A stretch of 64,000 nucleotides of DNA from Pseudomonas pisciculturae (lineage in GTDB: Bacteria > Pseudomonadota > Gammaproteobacteria > Pseudomonadales > Pseudomonadaceae): assembly GCF_015461805.1 (NCBI RefSeq), contig NZ_JACVZE010000004.1, positions 186,001 to 250,000 on the forward strand, written 5' to 3'. The translations under genes and the position numbers were made by a program. The notes under the pieces are model-generated. The model worked only from the letters and a program-made list of their open reading frames with translations. It did not search any database and had not been told where the DNA came from. This document shows positions 1-8,596 of the stretch, piece by piece (positions within the stretch are counted from its first letter, which is position 1; each line of letters opens with the position of its first letter).

Positions 1-728
1 ACTGCGCCACCCGAGCCGATTGCGACTCGTTGGGCATCAGTGTCGGCGACTACGTGGCCTTCGACCCACTGCCCGAGTTCACCGAGAGCGGGCATATCAG
101 CGCCCGACACCTGGACGACAAGGCCGGTGTGGCCGCCCTGCTGGCCGCGCTCAAGGCCATCGTCGACAGCGGCGAGCCCTTGCTGATCGACTGCCACCCG
201 CTGTTCACCATTACCGAAGAAACCGGCAGCGGTGCCGCAGCTGCCCTGCCCTGGGACGTCAGCGAATTTGTCGGCATCGACATTGCCCCGGTCGCTCCCG
301 GCCAGCATTCGAGCGAGCATGCCGTGAGCGTGGCGATGCAGGATTCCGGCGGGCCGTATGACTACCACCTCTCACGGCACCTGCTGCGCCTGGCCTCAGA
401 CAATGACCTGCCCGTGCGGCGCGACCTATTCCGTTATTACTTCAGCGATGCACACTCGGCGGTGACCGCCGGGCACGATATCCGTACGGCGCTGCTGGCG
501 TTTGGGTGCGATGCGACCCACGGTTACGAGCGCACCCATATCGACAGCCTTGCGGCGCTGAGTCGCTTGCTGGGTGCTTATATTCTCAGCCCGCCGGTAT
601 TCGCCAGCGATGCGCAACCGGCCCAGGGTTCACTGGATCGGTTCAGTCATCAGCTGGAGCATGAGACGCAGATGGAGAGCGATACACGGGTGCCATCGGT
701 GGACAGTCTGGTCGGCCAAAAAAGCTGA
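1..728 (+). CDS. M42-family metallopeptidase of the NAGGN osmoprotectant cluster (3' part)
   Basis: The reading frame is already open at base 3, so the gene begins upstream of the window; about 241 C-terminal residues are visible. M42 peptidases are dinuclear-metal aminopeptidases. The metal-binding segment HLDDKAG, the catalytic-acid segment TEETGSG and a late SDAHSAVTAGHD...GCDATHGYERTH stretch with further ligands are all present. The details resemble the M42 hydrolase that accompanies the N-acetylglutaminylglutamine amide synthesis genes in pseudomonads, but those partners are outside the window, so the pathway link is inference. A strong hairpin without a clear T-run follows the stop. 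Family assignment is secure; the NAGGN assignment is likely. Confidence 0.85.
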   Translation, partial: CATRADCDSLGISVGDYVAFDPLPEFTESGHISARHLDDKAGVAALLAALKAIVDSGEPLLIDCHPLFTITEETGSGAAAALPWDVSEFVGIDIAPVAPGQHSSEHAVSVAMQDSGGPYDYHLSRHLLRLASDNDLPVRRDLFRYYFSDAHSAVTAGHDIRTALLAFGCDATHGYERTHIDSLAALSRLLGAYILSPPVFASDAQPAQGSLDRFSHQLEHETQMESDTRVPSVDSLVGQKS

Positions 729-730
729 CG

Positions 731-760
731 CTGGCAACTACTGGTAACTGCTGGTAACAA
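731..760. repeat. Three-copy 10-bp tandem repeat
   Basis: Three adjacent 10-mers, CTGGCAACTA, CTGGTAACTG and CTGGTAACAA, lie just after the peptidase stop codon and before a hairpin. No function is assigned. Confidence 0.6.
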
Positions 761-761
761 G

Positions 762-790
762 AGTCCCGGCGCAGTAGCATCGCCGGGACT
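762..790 (+). terminator. Hairpin after the M42 peptidase gene
   Basis: A perfect 10-bp stem (AGTCCCGGCG pairing with CGCCGGGACT) around a 9-nt loop follows the peptidase gene by 34 bases. It has no real T-run, so it may be a weak terminator or a 3'-end stabiliser. Confidence 0.5.
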
Positions 791-807
791 TAACCTCAGA
801 GGCTTGT

Positions 808-1035
808 ATGCTGATTCCCTACGACGCACTTGAAGTCGACACCCTGACCCGCCTCATCGAAGACTTCGTCACCCGCGACGGCACCGACAACGGCGACGAT
901 ACGCCGCTGGAAACCCGCGTACTGCGCGTGCGCCAGGCACTCACCAAAGGCCAGGCCCTGATCGTGTTCGACCCCGAAAGCGAGCAGTGTCAGTTGATGC
1001 TCAAGCACGATGTGCCCAAGCATCTGTTCGACTGA
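808..1035 (+). CDS. YheU family protein (UPF0270)
   Basis: A 75-residue acidic cytoplasmic protein that starts MLIPYDALEVDTLTRLIEDFV and ends with a KHDVPKHLFD-type tail, the pattern of the YheU/UPF0270 family. Members are 70-80 residues and have no established biochemical role. It starts 18 bases after the preceding hairpin and ends 4 bases before the stop codon of the convergent csrA-type gene. No signal peptide or membrane segment is visible. Confidence 0.9.
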   Translation: MLIPYDALEVDTLTRLIEDFVTRDGTDNGDDTPLETRVLRVRQALTKGQALIVFDPESEQCQLMLKHDVPKHLFD

Positions 1036-1039
1036 CGCG

Positions 1040-1243
1040 TTAGAGGTTGGGTACCTGCACCGGATGGGTGACGGCGCCCTGACGATCAAGGATCTTCTGG
1101 TGAACCTCGGCACGGTGCACATGCACCCCGGCTGGCGCTTCAACGCCGAACTTCACCTGGTTACCGTTCAACTCTAGGATGTGCACGGCGATGTCATCGC
1201 CGATGGAAATGGCTTCGCCTACGGCGCGGCTTAAGACCAGCAT
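1040..1243 (-). CDS. csrA: CsrA/Rsm-family RNA-binding translational regulator
   Basis: CsrA-type dimers bind GGA motifs in mRNA leaders and usually block translation; in pseudomonads the RsmA/RsmE/RsmI paralogues act in the Gac/Rsm cascade. The 67-residue protein starts [18 protein letters not shown] and contains L4, R6, V42 and R44, the positions that form the RNA-binding surface. The start was placed at the internal ATG preceded by an AAAGGAC ribosome-binding site; the longer open frame adds 13 residues foreign to the family. The sequence differs from classical RsmA and RsmE ([18 protein letters not shown]), so it is a third type, perhaps RsmI-like. Its position next to an osmoprotectant gene set and YheU may help identify which paralogue it is. 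Confidence 0.92.
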   Translation of the reverse strand: MLVLSRAVGEAISIGDDIAVHILELNGNQVKFGVEAPAGVHVHRAEVHQKILDRQGAVTHPVQVPNL

Positions 1244-1372
1244 GGCGGTTGTCCTTTTTAACAGTGAAAGGACTTCGACCATGCGCGTTGGGGGTGGGAG
1301 CTATCAATGCCTTGCGATGAATTCAGGTAAAACCCACGCCGACAGGTAACTTTACTGACAGATCACATAACC

Positions 1373-1467
1373 AAATGTGGGAGCGGGCTTGCTCGCGAAT
1401 GCGGTGTATCAGTGATGAATGTATCAACTGACAATCCGCATTCGCGAGCAAGCCCACTCCCACATTT
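1373..1467. repeat. REPIN (GCGGG subtype)
   Basis: Two inverted REP arms, AAATGTGGGAGCGGGCTTGC and its complement, face each other around a variable centre. The element lies between the csrA and SDR genes. Confidence 0.9.
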
Positions 1468-1493
1468 GTTTGGTGTACCGCCTGAGACTGTAT

Positions 1494-2309
1494 TCAGGCC
1501 TTCGCAGCCTGGGCCTTGGCCCGCATCTTGTCGGCCATGCTGGTCATCTCGTCATAGAGCAACTGCGGGTTTTTCTGCTTCAACGCCCACGCCATCCGCC
1601 CCTGCTCGTGGGGCAGGATCATGAATTCCCCCTCGGCCACGCGCTGGTAGATGTAGTCGGCGATGTCTGCCGCCGTGATCGGCGAGCTTTCCAGCAACTT
1701 GCCCACTTGGGCTTTCATCGCCGGCGTCGGGCCACGGAACGAGTCCAGCAGGTTGGTCTGGAAGAACGACGGGCACACCACGTGCACACCGACCTCCTGC
1801 TGCTTGAGCTCCACCAGCAAACTCTCTGACAGCGCCACCACACCAGCCTTGGCCACGTTGTAGTTACTCATGGCCGGGCCCTGCATCAGCGCCGCCATGG
1901 AGGCGATGTTGATGATGCGCCCCTTGCTCTTTTCCAGCAGCGGCAGGAACGCCTTGCAGCCCTTGACCACGCCCATGAGGTTGATTGCGATCTGCCAGTC
2001 CCAATCTTCCAGGGACAATTCGGCGAAAAAACCGCCCGAGGCCACGCCGGCATTGTTGACGATCACGTCGATGCCGCCCAGCTTCACCTCACAGGCCTGG
2101 GCAAACGCAGTGAGCTGGCTGTAGTCGCGCACATCACAGCGCTGGGTAAAGCCATCGCCACCGGCCTCGCGAACCAACTTGAGGGTTTCCAACAGGCCCG
2201 CTTCGCTGACATCCGACAACGCCAACTGCCAACCCTCGCGGGCCCAGCGCAGAGCGATTTCACGACCCAGACCGGACCCGGCGCCAGTGATCATCATGCG
2301 ATTTTGCAT
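1494..2309 (-). CDS. Short-chain dehydrogenase/reductase (SDR)
   Basis: A classical SDR of 271 residues, expected to be an NAD(P)-dependent oxidoreductase in the cytoplasm; the substrate cannot be read from sequence. The Rossmann motif TGAGSGLG is at residues 8-15, NNAG follows near residue 87, and the catalytic Ser-Tyr-Lys set appears as ASMAAL...YNVAK around residues 138-155. The C-terminal segment is Ala/Lys-rich. It stands alone, with a REPIN downstream and a long upstream gap. SDRs of this kind in pseudomonads are often named only as SDR family oxidoreductases. Confidence 0.9.
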   Translation of the reverse strand: MQNRMMITGAGSGLGREIALRWAREGWQLALSDVSEAGLLETLKLVREAGGDGFTQRCDVRDYSQLTAFAQACEVKLGGIDVIVNNAGVASGGFFAELSLEDWDWQIAINLMGVVKGCKAFLPLLEKSKGRIINIASMAALMQGPAMSNYNVAKAGVVALSESLLVELKQQEVGVHVVCPSFFQTNLLDSFRGPTPAMKAQVGKLLESSPITAADIADYIYQRVAEGEFMILPHEQGRMAWALKQKNPQLLYDEMTSMADKMRAKAQAAKA

Positions 2310-2628
2310 AGGAAGTAGCCTTGTGGTTCACGAAAGAAGTGATCGGCAGTGTAGCGAAGGTTTTTCCTACACCCACGCACCATCAGAGTGATGAATGCCT
2401 CGGGCAAACTCGCGGCCAGGTCGGATACTCGCGCATAGCCTAAGTTCAATCTTTTTCAACTAACTGAGCGTATTAAAAGAAATAAGTAAGTTCGGTAATG
2501 ACTTGAAAAAAAATAAGGAATTTTCTGCAAAGTACCAAGGTCGGAGTTGTTAAGGCGTCTGTGATTTAACCCGCAGGCCTATCGTTTAATAACCGGTCTT
2601 TGCAGAAGGCCTACAAGGAAAGAAAACT
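2310..2628. other. Intergenic region between SDR and DUF3309 genes
   Basis: About 320 bases without a gene. The right half is AT-rich and holds a candidate extracytoplasmic-sigma (AlgU-like) promoter for the DUF3309 gene. No other structure was recognised. Confidence 0.6.
2518..2545 (+). promoter_or_regulatory. Candidate AlgU/sigma-E-type promoter
   Basis: GAATTT, 17 bases, then TCGGA resembles the AlgU consensus GAACTT-N16/17-TCTGA with one mismatch in each half. It lies about 85 bases before the DUF3309 start. This is inference from pattern only. Confidence 0.3.
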
Positions 2629-2781
2629 ATGAGCCTGATTCTGATCATCATCCTGATCCTCCTGCTGGTCGGTGGCCTGCCGGTATTCCCGCATTCCCGT
2701 AACTGGGGTTATGGCCCGTCGGGTATCCTCGGTGTAGTTCTGGTGGTACTGCTGGTGTTGTTGTTGCTCGGCCGTATATAA
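2629..2781 (+). CDS. DUF3309 family small hydrophobic protein
   Basis: A 50-residue peptide, MSLILIIILILLLVGG...WGYGPSG...VLVVLLVLLLLGRI, with two very hydrophobic segments separated by a Pro/Gly/Trp turn, as in DUF3309 proteins. It is probably an inner-membrane hairpin of unknown function. The start has an AAGGAAAG ribosome-binding site. The gene is monocistronic, with a candidate stress-type promoter upstream and a strong terminator right after the stop. Confidence 0.85.
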   Translation: MSLILIIILILLLVGGLPVFPHSRNWGYGPSGILGVVLVVLLVLLLLGRI

Positions 2782-2790
2782 AAGTCGCGC

Positions 2791-2823
2791 AAAAAAAAAG
2801 AGGCCTTAGAGGCCTCTTTTTTA
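2791..2823 (+). terminator. Rho-independent terminator
   Basis: The stem AAAAAAGAGGCC/GGCCTCTTTTTT with a 5-nt loop and flanking A and T tracts serves the DUF3309 gene. It may also work in the opposite direction for the convergent sulfatase gene. Confidence 0.92.
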
Positions 2824-2834
2824 TTGCCGGTTAG

Positions 2835-4922
2835 TTAGTCCGGCTTGCCGTTGACCACACCGGCGGTGTTGTCCAACAAGCTCTTGGTGGCGGTCTGCAG
2901 GAACGACTCCAGTTTCTGCTTCAACGCGGGTTCGTCCGGCGATTCAGAGATCACCTTGCCGGTCGGGTTGGCACCCAGCTCGTACTGCCACAGTTTGGGT
3001 GGCATTTCCTTTGGCAGCACCAGGATACGGTCTGCGGTGACCAACGCTACGGTCTGGTCGCTGCCCGATGGCTTGATCACGCCGAAGCCTTTGTCGCCTT
3101 CGGGCAGGTTCAGCAGGTCACGGCCCCAGCACTGGTGCAGGGTTTCACCACCGAGACGGCCCATGATGGTCGGCACGATGTCGATCTGCGTACCCACGGT
3201 GTGGTCACGCTCGCCGAATTTTTCCTGCATGCCCGGTGCAATCATCAACATCGGTACGTTGAAGCGACCCAGGTCCATCTCGGTGATCTGCTGTTCGTTG
3301 CCAAAGCCGTGGTCGCCCACGATCACAAACAGGGTTTCCTTGAAGTACGGCTCCTTGCGGGCCTTCTCAAAGAACTGGCCCAGGGCCCAGTCGGAGTAAC
3401 GCATGGCCGTCAAATGCTCGTTGAGGCTGCCACGGTCGGTGACTTTATCCACCGGCAATGGCGTCGGCAACGCGTACGGGGTGTGGTTGGACAGGGTTTG
3501 CAACAGGGCGTAGAACGGCTTGCCACCTTCACGCGCCTTCAGTTCTTGCAGGCCACGGTTGAACATGTCCTGGTCGGACACGCCCCACGTCGGGTCGGAG
3601 AACACCGGGTCGACGAAGTCATTGCGGCCGATGAAGTTGGTCATGCCCTGGTTGCTGAAGAAGCCCGACTGGTTGTCCCAGGCGAAGTCGCCGTTGTAGA
3701 CATACACGTCGTCGAAATCCCGCGCGCTGAGCAACTGCGGCAGGCCCGACAGCTTGTGGCTGCCTTCCGGGGTCTGCATCAAGTATTCAAACGCCGGCAG
3801 GTTCGGGAAGCACGCCATGGTGGCAAACATACCCTGGTGGGTGTGGGTGCCGTTGGAGAAGAAACGGTCGAACAACAGGCCTTCCTTGGACAGTTTGTCG
3901 AAGTACGGCGTGATGTTGCCAGGGCGGCCCAGGGCGCCCACCGAGTGACCGGCGAAGCTCTCCATCAGGATCACGACCACGTTCTTGATCGGCAGGGTCT
4001 TTTCGGCCGGTGGCGTGAACTCGCGGCGCACGGCGGCAATGTCGCTATCGACGAGTTTTTCTGACGGCAGCAGCAACATGTCCCGCACGGTCTGGGTCGC
4101 CAGGGGCTGGTCCAGGGTAGCTTTCCATACGTTGTCGCGATGCTCGGAGAAACGCGCCTTGGCAGCACCGATCAACGACAGCGTGCCGTTGAGGCCCAGC
4201 TGGTTGGCGAAGTTCGAATCGGTGGTGTAAACGTCACCCCAACGCAGTGGCGGGCCCTGACGCAGCGTGCCACGGGCGGCGACCACGGCGATCAGCAGGC
4301 AAACTACAAACACCGCGATGCGGCTGTACCACGGCGCCACTTGGCGAGTGCCGATGCTGCCGCCGCTGAACGGCCCACGTGGGCGAGTCGCACGGTCGGC
4401 GCCTTTGAACGCGATGCTTAAAATCAGGGTGCCCACGGCCCAGGCCAGCAGGTAGCGCACCACCGGGAAACCGTACCAGAGCATGCTCATCACGGTTTTC
4501 GGGTCTTCTTTCACGTACTGGAACACCAGGCCGTTGAGGCGCTGGTGGAACTCGCGGTAGAAGTCCATCTCCATCAAGCCCAGGAACAGGGCAATGCTGG
4601 AGGCAAGGGTCAGCCAGAAACGAAAGAACCCGCGCGCAGCCATGGCCCGTACGCTGAATAGTGCCAGCAGCAACGGGATAAGCAGGTACACCACCAGGCG
4701 AATATCCAGGCGCAGGCCGTTGGCGAACGCTTCAAGGAAGGTCGAGGCCGGGGTGTCGAGGATCATTTCGCGGTTGTAGACCAGCAGCGCCAGGCGCAGC
4801 AGGGAGAACATCACCATCATGACCAGCGCGCAGAGCAGCGTGTAGGCCAGATGAGATTTGACAGTCGGTTGCAGCAGGCGATTAGAAGCTCGCTGCTGGT
4901 TCAGGGCGTCCGGGTTTGCCAT
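2835..4922 (-). CDS. LTA synthase family membrane sulfatase/phosphoglycerol transferase
   Basis: A 695-residue protein with about five N-terminal membrane helices (to about residue 220) followed by a large periplasmic alkaline-phosphatase-fold domain. Motifs include VVVILMESFAGHS near residue 315 (metal-binding Glu), SNGTHTHQG near residue 360 with the likely catalytic Thr, and VIVGDHGFGNE near residue 540. LTA-synthase-like proteins transfer phosphoglycerol or phosphoethanolamine head groups from phospholipids to envelope glycans or lipids. In Gram-negatives the acceptor could be periplasmic glucans or another envelope component; the sequence does not say which. The gene stands alone, convergent with DUF3309. 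Confidence 0.85.
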   Translation of the reverse strand: MANPDALNQQRASNRLLQPTVKSHLAYTLLCALVMMVMFSLLRLALLVYNREMILDTPASTFLEAFANGLRLDIRLVVYLLIPLLLALFSVRAMAARGFFRFWLTLASSIALFLGLMEMDFYREFHQRLNGLVFQYVKEDPKTVMSMLWYGFPVVRYLLAWAVGTLILSIAFKGADRATRPRGPFSGGSIGTRQVAPWYSRIAVFVVCLLIAVVAARGTLRQGPPLRWGDVYTTDSNFANQLGLNGTLSLIGAAKARFSEHRDNVWKATLDQPLATQTVRDMLLLPSEKLVDSDIAAVRREFTPPAEKTLPIKNVVVILMESFAGHSVGALGRPGNITPYFDKLSKEGLLFDRFFSNGTHTHQGMFATMACFPNLPAFEYLMQTPEGSHKLSGLPQLLSARDFDDVYVYNGDFAWDNQSGFFSNQGMTNFIGRNDFVDPVFSDPTWGVSDQDMFNRGLQELKAREGGKPFYALLQTLSNHTPYALPTPLPVDKVTDRGSLNEHLTAMRYSDWALGQFFEKARKEPYFKETLFVIVGDHGFGNEQQITEMDLGRFNVPMLMIAPGMQEKFGERDHTVGTQIDIVPTIMGRLGGETLHQCWGRDLLNLPEGDKGFGVIKPSGSDQTVALVTADRILVLPKEMPPKLWQYELGANPTGKVISESPDEPALKQKLESFLQTATKSLLDNTAGVVNGKPD

Positions 4923-5160
4923 GTCGTTTCAGGACCCATTGGAAGTTTAAGTTTCGAAATAATGCAGTGGCGCGAATGGTGCCCGATCAATGCCAGCAAG
5001 GCTATTAATTACTGAACGCGCGCGCCTGCCCCGCCGTTAGTGGCACTTGAGATAGAGCCTTGGGAGGGGAATAAAGCCTTGGAATTGTCTTGGAAGGGAT
5101 GTGAAAATTCTGTGCAGCGAATATTTCGAAACACAAATCTTATAGGTGTATGGAGAACCC

Positions 5161-5253
5161 ATGTGGGAGGGGGCTTGCTCCCGATAGCGGTGGTTCAGTC
5201 AATGCATCTGTAACTGACCGACCGCTATCGGGAGCAAGCCCCCTCCCACATTT
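5161..5253. repeat. REPIN (GGGGG subtype)
   Basis: Inverted REP arms GTGGGAGGGGGCTTGCTCCC and complement face each other around a short centre, downstream of the PLD-N-type membrane protein gene. Confidence 0.9.
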
Positions 5254-5264
5254 ACTGTGCTCGC

Positions 5265-5456
5265 TCAAATCCGCACATTGCCCCGCGGCCCGGCAATCGC
5301 CCAGATAATCAGGCCCAACACCGGCAGCAGCAGGATCAGCAAGATCCACAGCACCTTGGCGCCCGTACTCGCGCCGCTTTTGAACACGTTGATGATCGCC
5401 CAGATATCCAGCGCCAGGATGATCAGCCCGATCAGACCATTAAAAGTGGAACCCAT
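5265..5456 (-). CDS. Small membrane protein, phospholipase D N-terminal (PLDc_N) type
   Basis: A 63-residue protein with two hydrophobic helices: FNGLIGLIILALDIWAIINVF, then a short polar loop with Gly and Ser, then VLWILLILLLPVLGLIIWAI. It ends GPRGNVRI. This is the pattern of the free-standing PLDc_N domain, found in cardiolipin synthases as a membrane anchor and also alone in small proteins of unknown role. No catalytic HKD motif is present, so it is not itself a phospholipase. It ends 12 bases from a REPIN. Confidence 0.8.
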   Translation of the reverse strand: MGSTFNGLIGLIILALDIWAIINVFKSGASTGAKVLWILLILLLPVLGLIIWAIAGPRGNVRI

Positions 5457-5524
5457 GGTGTCGCTCCTAAAGTGGGGGCATGCACTTGTAGGATAGTCAG
5501 CCCTGACGGGGGTTCCGTTTTATT

Positions 5525-6055
5525 TCAGACGTGTAGGGCGATTCTTAAGGCTTCCAACGATGGTTCGCCCTTGATGCCGACTTCGGCGCACAACTCCAAC
5601 ACTCGCGGCAGGTCATTGCCGTAGACCAGCACAGCCTGGATCTCGTCGTCCAGCGGCTGGCTGAAGTCGAGCAGTACATAGCCGCCGTCTTCCGGGCTAA
5701 GGGCGCTCATTTGGATCTGGATGCGGTTCAGCGCGGTCAGGTCTTCGGTCTTGGCCAGTTGCTTGGGCTTGAGGTTGAACGCCACGCCAGGGCCGAATGA
5801 GGCGACGATCTGCGCAAACAGGTCGCCATAGCTGTCGGCCTGAAACAGCACAGTGTCAGGCAGACTGCCGACCACTACCCATTCACCCAGCGGGATCGGG
5901 AAGGTGTCGTCGTAGTTGATATCCGCATTCGCCGCCAGAAACGCCACCGGGTCCGCGTAGGCCTGAGCGGCTTCCTCGGCGATGCGCGCCACCTCGTCCT
6001 CGCCCATGACGCCGGCGCTGATTTTACTGATGAGTTCGACGAGGGCGGTTTTCAT
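5525..6055 (-). CDS. Hypothetical protein (176 aa)
   Basis: Not recognised. The protein is acidic and appears soluble, with no signal peptide or membrane segment. It has an N-terminal Ala-rich helical part (residues 1-45) and a mixed alpha/beta remainder containing GEWVVVGSLPDTVLF and GGYVLLDFSQPLDDEIQAVLVYGNDLP. The ATG follows an AGGATCG-type ribosome-binding site. It lies 41 bases downstream of the ankyrin gene on the same strand, so the two are likely co-transcribed. A secretion-chaperone-like size and charge is a loose resemblance only. Confidence 0.7.
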   Translation of the reverse strand: MKTALVELISKISAGVMGEDEVARIAEEAAQAYADPVAFLAANADINYDDTFPIPLGEWVVVGSLPDTVLFQADSYGDLFAQIVASFGPGVAFNLKPKQLAKTEDLTALNRIQIQMSALSPEDGGYVLLDFSQPLDDEIQAVLVYGNDLPRVLELCAEVGIKGEPSLEALRIALHV

Positions 6056-6096
6056 GGGGCGATCCTGTGGCGGGGGGGTTTTAAAGGGCGCAAAGC

Positions 6097-6612
6097 CTAC
6101 ACCAGTTTCTGCAAGCGCGCCGCCGTATCCACCGCGCCCATGGTCAGCGCAGCTGCCAGAGCGGTCGCGCCTTGGGCATCGGTGGCCTTGGGGTTGGCAC
6201 CCTGGCCCAGCAGGTATTCCACCATTTCCACGCGATTGAACATGGCCGCCAGCATCAACGCCGTACGGCCATCGGACGACGCTGCATCCACCGGCGCGCC
6301 GCCTTCGATCAGGGCCTTGACCACGTCGGGGGTGCCCTTGAACGCCGCGCCGGCAATCGGCAATTGGTTTTTGTCATTGGCGATCAGCGGGTCAGCCTTG
6401 AATTCGAGCAACACTTTTACCGCCTCGGCGTGGCCGTGGTAGGCCGCCAACATCAGCAAGGTGTCGCCATTGTGGTTGCGAAAATTGGCTGGCAAGCCCT
6501 TGGCCAGCAGCGCCGCCAGCATCGCGGCGTCACCGCGACGGGCCACGTCGAACACCTGCTCGGCAAACTCAGCGGCTTCGTCGTCGGTCATTTGTTTGGC
6601 TTGGTCTGACAT
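6097..6612 (-). CDS. Ankyrin repeat protein
   Basis: A 171-residue protein made of about four ankyrin repeats: NGDTLLMLAAYHGH...LLEFKADP, NQLPIAGAAFKGT...ALIEGGAPVD, DGRTALMLAAMFNRVEMVEYLLGQGANP and a final degenerate AQGATALAAALTMG repeat. A helical cap covers residues 1-40. Ankyrin proteins bind partner proteins; the partner is unknown here. There is no signal peptide, so it should be cytoplasmic. It is the first gene of a probable two-gene unit with the 176-residue hypothetical protein. Confidence 0.88.
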   Translation of the reverse strand: MSDQAKQMTDDEAAEFAEQVFDVARRGDAAMLAALLAKGLPANFRNHNGDTLLMLAAYHGHAEAVKVLLEFKADPLIANDKNQLPIAGAAFKGTPDVVKALIEGGAPVDAASSDGRTALMLAAMFNRVEMVEYLLGQGANPKATDAQGATALAAALTMGAVDTAARLQKLV

Positions 6613-6711
6613 GTGGGTCTCCTTGTCTGGGTACTTAATATGGCGCCCAGTGTCGCGACGGAGTTCCCACCTGTCATGGCTTTTTTGTCAAAAGCAGTCA
6701 TAGGCAGAATC

Positions 6712-6779
6712 AATAACGCTGCGGTTGATAACGCTGGCGTTAATAACGCCGCCCTTAATAACGCCGCCCTTAATAACGA
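6712..6779. repeat. 15-bp minisatellite at the end of the acyl-CoA synthetase gene
   Basis: Four 15-bp units (AATAACGCTGCGGTT, GATAACGCTGGCGTT, then two identical AATAACGCCGCCCTT) and a partial fifth run without a gap. The stop codon of the minus-strand acyl-CoA synthetase (6770-6772) and its last three codons fall in the last units. Confidence 0.9.
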
Positions 6780-8596
6780 AAGTGCCCTTTTTGAATCTGC
6801 GCCAACAGTTGACCCGTCACCGGCACATAGCAATCAGACCCCGGCAGCCAGGCATACACTGGGTCATTGCCAGCCTTGTCCGGGTCGAACGCCTCTTCCT
6901 TGAGCTTGACCTTCTGGTATTTGAAGGTGCCCGTGGTTTCCATCTTCATCTTGATGCGCAAGAACAACGGCACGGCATAGTGCGGTAACTGGCCGTGGGC
7001 GAATTGCAGCAGCTCGCGCATGTCCAGCGCCGCCAAGGATTCGCTCGGGGTGATGGCGACCATGCCGGCGCGGCCGTTGGTGTTCTCGATTTCCACGCCA
7101 TAGGCCACCACTTCGGCAATTTGCGGGTGTTGCAGCAGCACGTTTTCCACCTCGGTGGTGGAGACGTTTTCGCCTTTCCAGCGATAGGTATCCCCCAAGC
7201 GATCAACAAATTGCGCATGACCAAAACCGATGCTGCGCACCAAATCGCCGGTATTGAAGTAGCGGTCGCCCTTCTCGAACACGTCGGTGAGGATCACCTT
7301 GCGATTCTTTTCGGGGTCGGTGTAGCCGTCGAACGGTGATTTTTCATCGATCCTGGCCAGCAGCAGGCCCTGCCCGCCGGTCTCCACTTTGCACATAAAG
7401 CCATCGCTGCCGCGCAGGGGCTCGCCATTATCGTGGGCGTAGTCCACCAGCGCCCAATGCTGAAGGCAAAAACCGATGGTGTTGTCGAAATTGAGTACGT
7501 TGGTAAAACCGATATTGCCGTCGCTGGCGGCATACAACTCACAGATATGCTCGACGCCATAGCGCGCCTTGAACTGCGCCCACACGCCAGGACGCAGGCC
7601 GTTGCCGACCATCTTGACCACCTGGTTGTCGCGGTCGTTGGCCCCCGGTGGCTGGTCGAGCAGGTAGCGGCACAGCTCACCCACGTAACCCAGGGTGGTT
7701 GCCTTGAATTTGCGTGCGTCGTCCCAGAACTGACTGGCGCTGAACTTGCGGCGAATCGCGAACCCCGACGCGCCGACAATCGCCGAGCCCCAGCACACAC
7801 ACAGGCCGGTGGCGTGGTAAAGCGGCAAGGTGCAATACAGGACATCATCCGGCCCCATGTCCAGGGCGATGCTGCCAAAGCTCACGGCGGTCTTGGTCCA
7901 GCGGCCGTGTTTCATGATGCCCGCCTTGGGCAAGCCGGTGGTGCCCGAGGTGTAGATATAGAAGCAGGGGTCATTAAAGAAGATTTGCGCGGTGCTGGCC
8001 GGGTTGCCCACCGGGCATTCGGCGCTGGCGGCCAACAAGTCGGCATAACCTTGCGGTACCTCACTGGCTTGCTGATCAGCCACGAACCAGGTGCGTGGCT
8101 CGGGAATGGCCACTTGATCACGCACCACGTCATAGGCCGCGACCAGTTCGGCACCCACCACAATCGCCACTGGGTTCACCAGCTTAAGGCTATGTACCAG
8201 CGCCGCCTGGGTCTGCGCGGTATTGAGCATGGCGCAGATACCACCCAGCTTGGCCACGGCCAATACGTTCAGCAGAAGCTCCGGGCGGTTCTCGATAAAC
8301 AACGCCACCACGTCGCCCTTGACGATGCCCTGAGCTTGCAGATGGTGGGCGATGCGGTTGGCCTGTTGGTTGGCTTCGCGATAGCTGAGCGCACGATCGC
8401 CGAACAATAAGGCGTTGCCATCGGGATTGCGCAGGGTCGCCTGCTCGAAATGCCAGCCCAGGCCACAAGGCTGCGCAGGGTCAGTGACGTTGGCGGCGCG
8501 CATGCCGCGTACCACCCGTGGCAGAGCGCGGACAATGGCGGGCACCTTACGCAGCATCATGCTCCAAGTGATCATGTCGTTTTGCGGGTGGCTCAT
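6770..8596 (-). CDS. Long-chain acyl-CoA synthetase (FATP/FadD6-like)
   Basis: A 608-residue ANL-superfamily adenylating enzyme that activates fatty acids to acyl-CoA via acyl-AMP. The P-loop-like signature YIYTSGTTGLPK is near residues 205-215, the YAASDGN segment (A5) near residue 350, and FNTGDL followed by DRLGDTYRWKGENVSTTEVE (hinge and C-terminal lid) at about 450-480. The overall order and the GENVSTTEVE element match the very-long-chain/FATP-type synthetases rather than FadD1/FadD2. The N-terminus (MLRKVPAIVRALPRVVRGM) could associate with membrane. It stands alone and ends inside a 15-bp minisatellite. Confidence 0.9.
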   Translation of the reverse strand: MSHPQNDMITWSMMLRKVPAIVRALPRVVRGMRAANVTDPAQPCGLGWHFEQATLRNPDGNALLFGDRALSYREANQQANRIAHHLQAQGIVKGDVVALFIENRPELLLNVLAVAKLGGICAMLNTAQTQAALVHSLKLVNPVAIVVGAELVAAYDVVRDQVAIPEPRTWFVADQQASEVPQGYADLLAASAECPVGNPASTAQIFFNDPCFYIYTSGTTGLPKAGIMKHGRWTKTAVSFGSIALDMGPDDVLYCTLPLYHATGLCVCWGSAIVGASGFAIRRKFSASQFWDDARKFKATTLGYVGELCRYLLDQPPGANDRDNQVVKMVGNGLRPGVWAQFKARYGVEHICELYAASDGNIGFTNVLNFDNTIGFCLQHWALVDYAHDNGEPLRGSDGFMCKVETGGQGLLLARIDEKSPFDGYTDPEKNRKVILTDVFEKGDRYFNTGDLVRSIGFGHAQFVDRLGDTYRWKGENVSTTEVENVLLQHPQIAEVVAYGVEIENTNGRAGMVAITPSESLAALDMRELLQFAHGQLPHYAVPLFLRIKMKMETTGTFKYQKVKLKEEAFDPDKAGNDPVYAWLPGSDCYVPVTGQLLAQIQKGHFRY

